DNA from: Labilithrix sp.
GTDB lineage: Bacteria > Myxococcota_A > Polyangia > Polyangiales > Polyangiaceae
Direction: 5' to 3'
Length of the DNA: 61,346 nucleotides
Assembly: GCA_019637195.1 (NCBI GenBank)
Contig: JAHBWA010000041.1
Location: forward strand, 1-61,346
Part shown: one piece after another, positions 42,187-50,679 of the stretch
Position numbering within the stretch: position 1 is the first letter of the stretch
Layout: each line of letters opens with the position of its first letter
Program-made: the position numbers and the translations under genes
Notes under the pieces: model-generated
Seen by the model: only the letters and a program-made list of their open reading frames with translations
What the model was told of the DNA's origin: nothing
Databases searched by the model: none

Positions 42187-45100
42187 ATGCGTCTCCTCCC
42201 GCGCGCGCTCAAGTTCCTCGCGCTGTTCGTCGCCTTCGGGATCGCCAGCTGGCTCGCGCTGAACCTGCACGGCGGCGGCCTGTGGGAGGGGCTCGCGCCT
42301 GCGGTGGCGAGCACCGCGGATCCGAAGCACGGGCCCTCGAACTACGACCTCCGGCAGCTCCGGGTCGTCAACGAGGTCCTGAAGAACGTCCGCGACAAGT
42401 ACGTCGATCCGAAGCGGGTCAAGCCGAAGGACATGCTGCTGTCCTCGCTCAACTACGTGCAGCGGGACGTCGCGCAGATCATCGTCACGCACGAGGAGCC
42501 GTCGCCGACGGTGAAGGTCCGCGTCGACACGCAGGAGCGCGAGTTCCGCGTCGACAACGTCCTCGGCCTCTGGGACGTCTCCGCGCGCCTCCGCGAGGTC
42601 TTCGACTTCGTCCAGGAGAACCTGAAGGGCACCGAGGTCGATCTCCGCGAGGTCGAGTACGCCGCCTGCAACGGCATGCTCCACACGCTCGATCCGCACA
42701 GCGTGCTGCTCTCGCCCGAGGCCTACAAGGAGATGAACCTCTCGACGAGCGGCCAGTTCGGCGGCCTCGGGATCGTCATCTCGATCCGCGATCAGCAGCT
42801 CACGGTCATCAACCCGATGCCCGGCACGCCCGCCTTCCGCGCCGGCGTGAAGAAGTACGATCGCATCACGAAGATCGGCGGCGAGTCGACGCTCAACATG
42901 GGCCTCAACGAGGCCGTGCAGCACCTCCGCGGCGCGCCGGGCACGAAGGTCACCGTCTGGATCCGCCGCGACGGCCCGGACGGCTGGCAGCAGGCGAAGC
43001 CCTTCGAGCTCACGCGCGAGGTCATCAAGGTGCAGAGCGTCGAGTCGAAGTCGCTCGGCGACGGCATCGGCTACGTGCGCATCAAGCAGTTCCAGGCCAA
43101 CACGTCGAAGGACCTCGACGAGGCGCTCCAGAAGCTGAAGGGCAACGGCGAGCTCAAGGGGCTCGTGCTGGATCTCCGCGGCAACCCGGGCGGCCTCCTC
43201 GAGCAGGCCGCCCGCGTCGCCGACAAGTTCCTCGTCGGCGGTCCGATCGTCGCCACCGTCGGCAACCCGGGCGCCGGCGAGGATCGCGAGGAGAAGGTCG
43301 CGCACGCCGACGGCACCGAGCCGAACTACCCGATCGCGCTGCTCATCAACGGCTCGAGCGCGAGCGCCAGCGAGATCGTCGCCGGCGCGCTCAAGAACCA
43401 CGACCGCGCGATCATCATCGGCGAGACCTCGTTCGGGAAGGGCTCCGTCCAGCTCGTGTTCACCGAGCTGCCCGACCGCGCCGCCCTCAAGCTCACGATC
43501 GCGCAGTACCTGACGATGCCCGGCGACATCTCGATCCAGGGCACCGGCGTCACCCCCGACATCGAGCTCGATCCGATGACGGCGGACAACCAGGAGATGG
43601 ATCTCACGGTCGACACCGGGATGATCAAGGAGCGCGACCTCTCGCGCAGCCTCTCGAGCTCGCGCGTTCGCGAGGGGCAGAAGCCGCAGGAGATCGTCCG
43701 CTACAACCTCCCCGAGTCCCTCCGGCGCGAGCTGCGCGAGCGCGGCGGCGATCCCGACGAGGTCCTCGGTCCGGACTTCCCCAACAAGGACTTCCCGGTG
43801 AAGTTCGGCCGCGACATCGTCGCGAAGGTCCCGCACGGCAAGCGCCTCGAGCAGGTCCGCGCGGCCAAGCAGATCATCGACGACGCGCGCCGCACCGAGC
43901 TCCAGAAGGTGTCGGCGGATCTACAGCACCTCGGCATCGACTGGAGCGACGCTCCGGCCGACGTCCAGCAGGCGGCCGCGGGCGCGCCGCCGCCGAACGT
44001 CGAGGTGAAGCTCGAGACCGACAAGCCCGGCAACGAGGCCTCCGCCGGCGATTCGATGAACCTCCGGGTGAGCGTCACCAACAAGGGGACGGTCGCGCTC
44101 CACCGCCTCGCCGCGGTCACGAAGAGCGACAACGGGCTCTACGACAACAAGGAGCTCGTCATCGGCAAGCTCGAGCCGGGGAAGACGCGGACGGCGTCGA
44201 TCCCGCTCGGGTGGTGCGAGGTCGAAGGGCGGAAGCCGGGCTCGACCGCGCCGCTCCCGAAGGACGCGCCGCGCGTGTGCCGCTTGCCGCGCGACACGCT
44301 CTCCCGCCAGGACGGCATCTCGGTGAAATTCGACGAGGCCCGCGGTCGGGCGCCCGCGGAGCAGACGCTGCGCGTGGGGCTGAAGGCGCTCGAGCGGCCG
44401 ATCTTCGCGTTCAGCTACCAGATCGCCGACTCACGCAAGGGCAATGGCGACGGCAAGGTGCAGAAGGGCGAGCACCTGACGATGTACGTGTCGGTGAAGA
44501 ACGTCGGCAAGGGCAAGAGCTACGAGACGCAGGCCAACCTGCGGAACCTCTCGGGCGACGGCCTGCTCCTCCACGAGGGCCGGTTCGACATCTCCAACAT
44601 GCAGCCCGGCGAGGTGAAGAAGCTGACGTTCAGCTTCGACGTCGAGTCGCCGCTCGCGGATTCCGAGGCGAAGGTAGAGCTGTCGATCGCCGACCGCGAT
44701 CTCCGCGAGAACGTCGTCGAGAAGGTCCGGATGCCGATCACCGTGCCGACCACGCTCACCCCGGCGAACGGCACGATGAAGGCCCGCGCCGGCGGCGCCA
44801 CGCTGCTCGAGTCGCCCGATCCCGGCGCCCGCGCCTTCGGCCGCCTCGGCGCCGGGATGGCGGCCAACGTCCTCGCGACGGCGGGCGATCTCACGAAGGT
44901 CGCGCTCGGCGAGGGCCGCTTCGGCTTCGTCAAGACGGCCGAGCTCGAGGCGGGCGGGTCGCCGACGGCCGCGGTCGCCTTCGAGGAGACGATGCGTCGC
45001 TTCCCGCCCGCGGTCGAGGTCCAGCCGGTCCCGCTCTCGGTGAGGGACGACAAGATCCTCATCAAGGGCACGGCGACGGACGGGGACAAGATCCTCGACG

Positions 45101-45354
45101 GCTACGTCTTCGCCGGCAACCGCAAGGTGTTCTACCGCTCGAACCGGAACGGCCCCGATCCGAAGCGGATGACGTTCGAGACCACGGTGCCGCTCCGGCC
45201 GGGCGTGAACGTGATCACGGTGGTCGCCCGCGAGAACGTCGACACCGTCGGACGGCGCACGCTGATCGTCCGCCGAGACGGCCCGAACGGCGAGATCCTT
45301 CAGACGCCGAAGGGCGAAGAGGACCTCGAGAGCGGCGGCGGCGGCGACGACTGA
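42187..45354 (+). CDS. Large S41 (C-terminal processing) protease
   Basis: This 1055-residue protein has an N-terminal anchor (LPRALKFLALFVAFGIASWLAL), a PDZ domain (about 175-275, GLGIVISIRDQQLTVINPMP) and the S41 protease (about 275-470): GYVRIKQFQANTSKDL, NGSSASASEIVAGAL with likely Ser393, and Lys418 in TSFGKGS. A Ctp protease would end near residue 480. Here another 550 residues follow: CARDB-like beta domains (VTNKGTVALHRLAAV, VKNVGKGKSYETQANL), an SH3-like segment and a final Ig-like domain (PGVNVITVVAREN). The extension may bind cell-wall or surface substrates. Secreted or membrane-anchored. Confidence 0.88.
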   Translation: MRLLPRALKFLALFVAFGIASWLALNLHGGGLWEGLAPAVASTADPKHGPSNYDLRQLRVVNEVLKNVRDKYVDPKRVKPKDMLLSSLNYVQRDVAQIIVTHEEPSPTVKVRVDTQEREFRVDNVLGLWDVSARLREVFDFVQENLKGTEVDLREVEYAACNGMLHTLDPHSVLLSPEAYKEMNLSTSGQFGGLGIVISIRDQQLTVINPMPGTPAFRAGVKKYDRITKIGGESTLNMGLNEAVQHLRGAPGTKVTVWIRRDGPDGWQQAKPFELTREVIKVQSVESKSLGDGIGYVRIKQFQANTSKDLDEALQKLKGNGELKGLVLDLRGNPGGLLEQAARVADKFLVGGPIVATVGNPGAGEDREEKVAHADGTEPNYPIALLINGSSASASEIVAGALKNHDRAIIIGETSFGKGSVQLVFTELPDRAALKLTIAQYLTMPGDISIQGTGVTPDIELDPMTADNQEMDLTVDTGMIKERDLSRSLSSSRVREGQKPQEIVRYNLPESLRRELRERGGDPDEVLGPDFPNKDFPVKFGRDIVAKVPHGKRLEQVRAAKQIIDDARRTELQKVSADLQHLGIDWSDAPADVQQAAAGAPPPNVEVKLETDKPGNEASAGDSMNLRVSVTNKGTVALHRLAAVTKSDNGLYDNKELVIGKLEPGKTRTASIPLGWCEVEGRKPGSTAPLPKDAPRVCRLPRDTLSRQDGISVKFDEARGRAPAEQTLRVGLKALERPIFAFSYQIADSRKGNGDGKVQKGEHLTMYVSVKNVGKGKSYETQANLRNLSGDGLLLHEGRFDISNMQPGEVKKLTFSFDVESPLADSEAKVELSIADRDLRENVVEKVRMPITVPTTLTPANGTMKARAGGATLLESPDPGARAFGRLGAGMAANVLATAGDLTKVALGEGRFGFVKTAELEAGGSPTAAVAFEETMRRFPPAVEVQPVPLSVRDDKILIKGTATDGDKILDGYVFAGNRKVFYRSNRNGPDPKRMTFETTVPLRPGVNVITVVARENVDTVGRRTLIVRRDGPNGEILQTPKGEEDLESGGGGDD

Positions 45355-45562
45355 TCGCGGCCAGCCTGGGGAGGAGCTCCCGCGGGTGGGCATGCCGGGG
45401 CCGCGCTCTCGCGGGCGGGCCAGCGCTACGCGCCCGGGGGCCGTGCTCCCGCGCACGCGTCCGGACCGAGCGCCAGGACGCCGCGCCCCGGCGTGTCGCG
45501 CTGGCCTGCCCGTCGGAGCTCTGCCGGCCCTCGCGCGACAGGAACGGCCCGCACCGCTGTGG

Positions 45563-45568
45563 TAGCGT
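45563..45568 (+). promoter_or_regulatory. Candidate -10 box of pdxJ
   Basis: TAGCGT ends 9 bases before the pdxJ ATG at 45578. The 200 bases upstream are very GC-rich low-complexity DNA with no other signal I can assign. Confidence 0.4.
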
Positions 45569-45577
45569 GCCCGCGCG

Positions 45578-46342
45578 ATGCGCCTCCACATCAACATCGA
45601 CCACGTCGCGACGCTCCGGAACGCGCGAGGGACGCCGTACCCCGATCCGGTCGAGGCGGCGCGGGTGTGCCTCGACGCGGGCGCTCACGGCATCACGGCG
45701 CACCTGCGCGAGGATCGGCGGCACATCGGCGATCAGGACGTCGAGCGCCTGCGCGCGACGCTCCGGGCCACGTTCAACCTCGAGTGCGCGGCGACCGACG
45801 AGATGATCGGCCTCGCCGTCGCGACCCGGCCCGACGTCGTGACGCTCGTCCCCGAGCGCCGCGAGGAGCGGACGACCGAGGGGGGGCTCGACGTCGCCGG
45901 GTTCGCCGGGGCGCTCGCGAAGCACGTCGACACGCTCCAGGCCGCGGACATCAAGGTCAGCCTCTTCATCGCGCCGGAGCCGAAGCAGGTGGAGGCGTCG
46001 CGCGCGCTCGGCGTCGAGCAGATCGAGCTCCACACGGGTGAGTACGCGCACGCGTTCGGCTTCGGACGCCCGTCGTCCTCCGACCTCACGCGGCCGATGC
46101 CCGACATGGCGCAGCGCGAGCACGCCCGCCTCGCCGCGGCGGCGAAGCTCGGCCACGGGCTCGGCCTCGAGGTCGCGGCCGGCCATGGCTTGACGACGCG
46201 AAACGTCGGTGCGCTCGTGCTGATCCCGGAGATCGTGGAGCTGAACATCGGCCACGCGGTGATCGCCGACGCCGTGTTCATGTCGCTCGGCGGCGCCGTG
46301 AAGGCGATGCTCGGCGCGATCGCGAGGGGGAGACCAGCATGA
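45578..46342 (+). CDS. pdxJ: Pyridoxine 5'-phosphate synthase
   Basis: The 254-residue TIM-barrel enzyme condenses 3-amino-2-oxopropyl phosphate with deoxyxylulose phosphate to make PNP in the DXP-dependent B6 pathway. Motifs: LHINIDHVATLRNARGTPYP, TAHLREDRRHI, FNLECAATDEM, LVPERREERTTEGGLD, and NIGHAVIADAVFMSLGGAV. Length is normal. Overlaps acpS by ATGA, the frequent pdxJ-acpS pairing. Confidence 0.97.
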   Translation: MRLHINIDHVATLRNARGTPYPDPVEAARVCLDAGAHGITAHLREDRRHIGDQDVERLRATLRATFNLECAATDEMIGLAVATRPDVVTLVPERREERTTEGGLDVAGFAGALAKHVDTLQAADIKVSLFIAPEPKQVEASRALGVEQIELHTGEYAHAFGFGRPSSSDLTRPMPDMAQREHARLAAAAKLGHGLGLEVAAGHGLTTRNVGALVLIPEIVELNIGHAVIADAVFMSLGGAVKAMLGAIARGRPA

Positions 46343-46749
46343 TCGTAGGGGTGGGGATCGACGTCTGTTCCATCGAGCGCATGCGGCGCGCGCTCGAGCG
46401 CCATGGAGACCGTTTCTTCGGGCGCATCTGCAGCCCCGCGGAGCGCGCCGATCTGACGGGGCGCGACCAGGCGACGGCCCTCGCCGGGCGCTTCGCCGTG
46501 AAGGAGGCCTTCGCCAAGGCGCTCGACGGCGCGCGCGGCGTCGGGTGGCACGAGGTCGAGGTGCGGCGCGCGGCGAGCGGCAAACCGGTCCTCGAGCTGT
46601 CCGGCAACGCCGTCACGACCGTGGCGCGCTTCGGCGCCGACACGTGGCACGTGAGCATCTCGCACGACGCGGGCGTCGCGATGGCGGTCGTTATCCTCGA
46701 GCGCACGAGGCCGCCTGCGCCGAGCGCCGCGAGCGAAGGGAAGGGCTGA
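46339..46749 (+). CDS. acpS: Holo-ACP synthase (AcpS)
   Basis: The 136-residue phosphopantetheinyl transferase has GVGIDVCSIERMRRAL (Asp of metal site), RFAVKEAFAKALD (Glu/Lys) and HVSISHDAGVAMA. It transfers 4'-phosphopantetheine from CoA to ACP Ser, so it serves fatty-acid ACP and probably the ACP at 34113-34376. The C-terminus has an extra Pro/Ala tail. Confidence 0.95.
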   Translation: MIVGVGIDVCSIERMRRALERHGDRFFGRICSPAERADLTGRDQATALAGRFAVKEAFAKALDGARGVGWHEVEVRRAASGKPVLELSGNAVTTVARFGADTWHVSISHDAGVAMAVVILERTRPPAPSAASEGKG

Positions 46750-46889
46750 GCGGTGCGCGCTCGGGTGTCTCGGCGCTGCTGCGCTCGAGCGGAGCGGGCT
46801 CGCGCGCGGTCGGACGAGGCGGGCGCCCTCGCGGCGTCGGCTCGCGGGAGGCGACGGCCGCGGAGAAGGTCACGGGTCGCGGCGACGCC

Positions 46890-48467
46890 GTGCAGGTGGC
46901 GCGCGTGATCCCGGTCCTCTCACGCGACCAGATGCGCGCGTTCGACGAGCACGCGATCCGGATCGCCCACGTCCCGAGCGTCGTCCTGATGGAGAACGCG
47001 GGGCGCGGCGCGGCCGACGTCGTCGAGCGAGAGCTCCTCGCCGGTCACGCCGCGGGCCGGCGGATCGTCGTCGTCGCGGGGGCCGGGAACAACGGCGGCG
47101 ACGGCTTCGTCGTGGCGCGCCACCTGCTCGCGCGCGGGGCGCACGTCGAGGCGTGGCTCGCGGGCGATCCCGCGAAGATGACCGCCGACTGCCGCGCCAA
47201 CCACGGCGCCTTCGCCGGCGTGGGAGGCAAGGTCGAGAGCGTCCCGCTCGGCCAGTCGCTCCACGCGCTCGGCGACGCCCTCGCGGACGCGGACGTCGTC
47301 GTCGACGCGCTCTTCGGTACGGGGCTCGATCGCGAGGTCGCGGAGCCGCTCGCGAGCGTGGTTCGCTTGATGAGCGAGGCGCGCCGCTTCGGTCGCCGCC
47401 CGCGGCTCGCGGCGCTCGACGTGCCGTCCGGCATGCACGCCGACACGGGCGCGGCGCTCGGCGCGTGCGTCGAGGCGGATCTCACGGTGACGTTCGCGCA
47501 CCTCAAGCTCGGTCACGTCACGGGCCGCGGCGCGAACCTCTCGGGACCGGTGCACGTCGTCGACATCGGGGTGCCGCCGTCGCTCGTGTCGGCACGCAGC
47601 GCCGCGCTCGTCGAGGCGAGCGACGTCCGCGCGGTCGTCCACCCGCGGCCGATCGACACGCACAAGTACCGCGCCGGTCACGTCGCGATCGTCGCGGGCT
47701 CCGCGGGGAAGGTCGGCGCCGCGCTCCTCTCGGCGCGCGGGGCGCTCCGCGGGGGCGCGGGCGCGGCGACGATCGTGACATGGCCCGACGCGGCGGGCGC
47801 GCTCGAGGCGCGGATCCCCGAGGTGATGGTCGCGCGCCTCGCTTCGGACACGGACGAGGCTGCCCTCGACGCGTCGATCGACGCGCTGCTCGCGCACAAG
47901 CGCGCGGCGGTGATCGGACCGGGCTTCGGCACGGGCGCGGCTTCGCGCCGGGTGTCGGATCGGATCCTCGCGTCGTTCGGCGGGGCGATCGTCGCGGACG
48001 CCGACGTGTTTACGTTGCACGCGGGCTCGCCCGAGGACTTCGCCGTCGCGGGCGGTCGCGTCGTGCTCACGCCCCACTCCGGCGAGCTCGGCCGCCTGCT
48101 CGGGCGATCGTCCGAGGAGGTCGAGGCCGATCGCTTCGGCGCGGCGCGCGAGGCGGCGAAGCGCGCGAACGCGGTGGTCCTCCTCAAGGGCGCGTACACG
48201 GTGATCGCGTCACCGGAGGGCCGCGTGGTCGTGAGCGGCTCCGGGAGCCCGGCGCTGGCGACGGCCGGCTCCGGCGACGTCCTGTCGGGCCTGGTCGGCG
48301 CGCTGGCGTGCGCGCTCCCGCCGTTCGAGGCCGCGTGGTGCGGGGCGTTCCTTCACGGCGTCTCCGGGCGCGCGTGGCAGAAGGAGCACGGCGATCGCGG
48401 CCTCTTCGCCGGCGAGATCGCCGACGGCCTACCGGCGGTGCTCGCGGCGCTCCTCGCCGAGGGGTGA
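46890..48467 (+). CDS. nnr: Bifunctional NAD(P)H-hydrate repair enzyme
   Basis: This 525-residue protein joins YjeF_N epimerase (residues 1-225: VPSVVLMENAGRGAA, VVAGAGNNGGDGFVVARHLL) and the ADP/ATP-dependent dehydratase of carbohydrate-kinase fold (about 225-525: HKYRAGHVAIVAGSAGKVGA, LATAGSGDVLSGLVGAL). It repairs damaged NAD(P)HX. GTG 46890 is my start choice; another in-frame GTG is at 46905. Its last 13 residues are echoed by a 50-bp duplication downstream. Confidence 0.93.
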   Translation: MQVARVIPVLSRDQMRAFDEHAIRIAHVPSVVLMENAGRGAADVVERELLAGHAAGRRIVVVAGAGNNGGDGFVVARHLLARGAHVEAWLAGDPAKMTADCRANHGAFAGVGGKVESVPLGQSLHALGDALADADVVVDALFGTGLDREVAEPLASVVRLMSEARRFGRRPRLAALDVPSGMHADTGAALGACVEADLTVTFAHLKLGHVTGRGANLSGPVHVVDIGVPPSLVSARSAALVEASDVRAVVHPRPIDTHKYRAGHVAIVAGSAGKVGAALLSARGALRGGAGAATIVTWPDAAGALEARIPEVMVARLASDTDEAALDASIDALLAHKRAAVIGPGFGTGAASRRVSDRILASFGGAIVADADVFTLHAGSPEDFAVAGGRVVLTPHSGELGRLLGRSSEEVEADRFGAAREAAKRANAVVLLKGAYTVIASPEGRVVVSGSGSPALATAGSGDVLSGLVGALACALPPFEAAWCGAFLHGVSGRAWQKEHGDRGLFAGEIADGLPAVLAALLAEG

Positions 48468-48526
48468 CGCCGGGCGGTTTGCCCGCCGTGCTGGCGGCGC
48501 TCCTCGCCAAGGGGTGAGGTCGGGCG
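48427..48526. repeat. 50-bp duplication of the nnr 3' end
   Basis: 48427-48476 contains the end of nnr (encoding LPAVLAALLAEG and stop). 48477-48526 repeats it with about 41 of 50 bases identical, encoding LPAVLAALLAKG and a stop, in the same frame. The second copy is therefore an untranslated relic of the gene end. Confidence 0.85.
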
Positions 48527-48724
48527 GCGCGAGCGCGTCGGTGGGGCCGGCGGCGTGGTCGCGCGCGGCTGGGGTTGCGGCGCGCGGGGCTCTGCGTGGT
48601 CGCGGCCACGCGCCGTTGGCCGTCCGGACACACGTGGACGGTGCGCTCGACGAAATGCCCAATGGTTATAGGGACTCATAGGCTGGCGCTTCGGTTGCAG
48701 TCCGTCCTCGTCGAGAGGACCACG

Positions 48725-49288
48725 ATGCCGACCAACGCCGTCACCGCCCCCGCCGATCGCTCGAACCGCACGCTCGTCGCTCACGATCAGAGGAGCCTCG
48801 AGCTCGGGCTGGTCGAGCTCGTCCCCGAGCTCCGCGGTCGCGCGTGCCGGCTCTGCGGCGATCCCACGACGGCCGACGACGTGGTGCAGGACACGATCGA
48901 GCGCGCGCTCAAGTTCGCGAAGCAGTACGAGCGCGGCACCAACCTCCGCGCGTGGGTCTACCAGATCCTGTTCAGCGTGTTCATCACGCGCTACCGCCGC
49001 TCGCGCCGCGACAAGAACGCCCTACGCGCGCTCGCGTCCGATCCGTGCGCGTGGACGATGCCGGAGCGGTTCGCGTCGCCCGACGTCGCCGTGTCGCTCA
49101 CCAACAAGACGCAGGTGACGCTCGACGGCCTCCCCGAGACGTTCCGCTCGGTCCTCAAGCTCGTCGACCTCGACGAGCTGACGTACCGCGAGGCCGCGAG
49201 CGAGCTCGGCGTCCCCGTCGGCACCGTGATGAGCCGCCTTCACCGCGGCCGCAAGCTCCTCGCCTCGCAGCTCAGCGAAGCCGCCTGA
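48725..49288 (+). CDS. ECF-type sigma-70 factor
   Basis: The 187-residue sigma factor has region 2 (ELRGRACRLCGDPTTADDVV, then NLRAWVYQILFSVFITRYRR) and region 4 (LPETFRSVLKLVDLDELTYR, then LGVPVGTVMSRLHRGRKLL). ATG 48725 follows GAGAGGA; an upstream in-frame ATG at 48665 would add a poor 20-residue leader. No anti-sigma gene adjoins it; the next gene on the other strand is an adenosyltransferase. Promoter targets unknown. Confidence 0.88.
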   Translation: MPTNAVTAPADRSNRTLVAHDQRSLELGLVELVPELRGRACRLCGDPTTADDVVQDTIERALKFAKQYERGTNLRAWVYQILFSVFITRYRRSRRDKNALRALASDPCAWTMPERFASPDVAVSLTNKTQVTLDGLPETFRSVLKLVDLDELTYREAASELGVPVGTVMSRLHRGRKLLASQLSEAA

Positions 49289-49358
49289 ACGCCACGGGCG
49301 GCCGCGGAGCGTCGCGTCGCGCGAAGCGTCGCGCCGCGCGGATCGTCGCGCGGACCGT

Positions 49359-49922
49359 TTAGGCGCCGCGCGGCGCCCAGGGGACGTCGGCCACGCCGAG
49401 CGTCGCGTTGGCTCTGCGTGCGAGGACGAAGAGGAGATCGCTCAGGCGATTCAGGTAGACGACGAGCTCCGCGCGCGCCGGCGCGTCGTCGAGCGCGAGG
49501 ACGCCACGCTCGGCGCGGCGGCAGACCGTGCGCGCCAGGTGGAGCGCCGCGGCTTGCGCGCTCCCGCCCGGGAGGACGAAGCTCTTGAGCGGCGGCAGCC
49601 CCTCCTCGGCCGTGTCGATCGCCTTCTCCAGCCGCACGCCGTCCGCGGCGTCGAGGAGCCTCATCGACATCTTCGCCTCCTTGCCCGGGACGCACGCGAG
49701 CTCCGCGCCCAGCGTGAAGAGGTCGACCTGGACCTCGGCCAGGACGCCGTCGGTGAAGGGCTCGAGCCCCGTCGCGCGCGCGACGCCGATGGCCGCGTTG
49801 GTCTCGTCGACCGTGCCGTACGCCTCGACCCGCAGCGACGCCTTCTTGACGCGCGCGCCCCCGAAGAGCCCCGTGGTCCCGTCGTCGCCCGTCTTCGTAT
49901 AGAGCTTCACGCCGCGCAGCAT
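49359..49922 (-). CDS. Cob(I)alamin adenosyltransferase, PduO type
   Basis: The 187-residue enzyme transfers adenosyl from ATP to corrinoid cobalt. The family start VKLYTKTGDDGTTGLFGGAR (ATP site), RVEAYGTVDETNAAIG, and RTVCRRAERGVLAL are present. Length fits the PduO/MMAB type. The start could also be GTG 49910. It ends 70 bases from the sigma gene, convergent to it. Confidence 0.93.
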   Translation of the reverse strand: MLRGVKLYTKTGDDGTTGLFGGARVKKASLRVEAYGTVDETNAAIGVARATGLEPFTDGVLAEVQVDLFTLGAELACVPGKEAKMSMRLLDAADGVRLEKAIDTAEEGLPPLKSFVLPGGSAQAAALHLARTVCRRAERGVLALDDAPARAELVVYLNRLSDLLFVLARRANATLGVADVPWAPRGA

Positions 49923-49988
49923 ACCTCGGGTCGTGCCCGGCGGGCGAAGCTCGGCTGAAGTCGTCGTCGCGCGTGGGATGCGGGGCGC

Positions 49989-50675
49989 TCAGCCGCGGAG
50001 GGCTGAGCTCATCGCCTTGGCCTCCGTCGACTGGAAGTCGCGTAGAAAGTCGAGCGCCTTGCGCACGTGCTCGCGTGCCTCCTGGATCTCGTCCTCCGTG
50101 TTCTCGATGCGTTTCTTTTGCGCGGTTGCCTCCATCTCGTAGCCCTTCGCCGCGACCCCGGCGAGGTCCGACTCCCGCCGGAGCCCGCTGGTCTCGAAGA
50201 ACCCGACGCCGCCCGATACGAGCTTTCCGCTCGAGCTCAGGGCGGATCCGAGGCCGCTGTCGCGAGCCCGTTGGTACTCCGTCGTCTCGCCGTCCGTCTT
50301 CGTGGAGAAGAGCCCGCTGGAGGCCAATCCTCCTGCGATGCCCGCTGCACCTTCGAAGATCTTCCCGAACGCCTCCGATCGGGCGGCCTCGTAGCGCTTC
50401 TCGGCTTCCTTCTTGAGCTCGGAGATCTGCGCCTTCTGCGCGGTGACCATCGCGGTGTTCGCGTGCTGGCGGTCCGTGCGCGCGCGCTTGCGCGAGTCGT
50501 AGGCGTTCTCGATGACCATCTGCGCGATGGCCATGCTGATGTCGCCGCCGCTCGGCTCCGACATGAGCGAGCCGACGGCCTCCGTCGGCGCCGCGCCGCC
50601 GGGTGCCGACTGGGTGGGGGTGACGCCCGAGACGAGGGCAGTCGGGTTGGTCGAGTTGTGAGTCGCGACGATCAT
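49989..50675 (-). CDS. YopD/SctB-like type III translocator
   Basis: This 228-residue protein has a disordered N-terminus, a central pair of Gly-rich weakly hydrophobic segments (EGAAGIAGGLASSGLFS, SSGKLVSGGVGFF) and heptad-like helices (TAQKAQISELKKEAEKRYE; TAQKKRIENTEDEIQEAREH). It lies 4 bases after the YopB-like gene. In T3SS this place (after YopB) is YopD, the minor translocator with a single membrane segment. Identification is from layout and context; sequence similarity is weak by eye. Confidence 0.65.
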   Translation of the reverse strand: MIVATHNSTNPTALVSGVTPTQSAPGGAAPTEAVGSLMSEPSGGDISMAIAQMVIENAYDSRKRARTDRQHANTAMVTAQKAQISELKKEAEKRYEAARSEAFGKIFEGAAGIAGGLASSGLFSTKTDGETTEYQRARDSGLGSALSSSGKLVSGGVGFFETSGLRRESDLAGVAAKGYEMEATAQKKRIENTEDEIQEAREHVRKALDFLRDFQSTEAKAMSSALRG

Positions 50676-50679
50676 CGGC

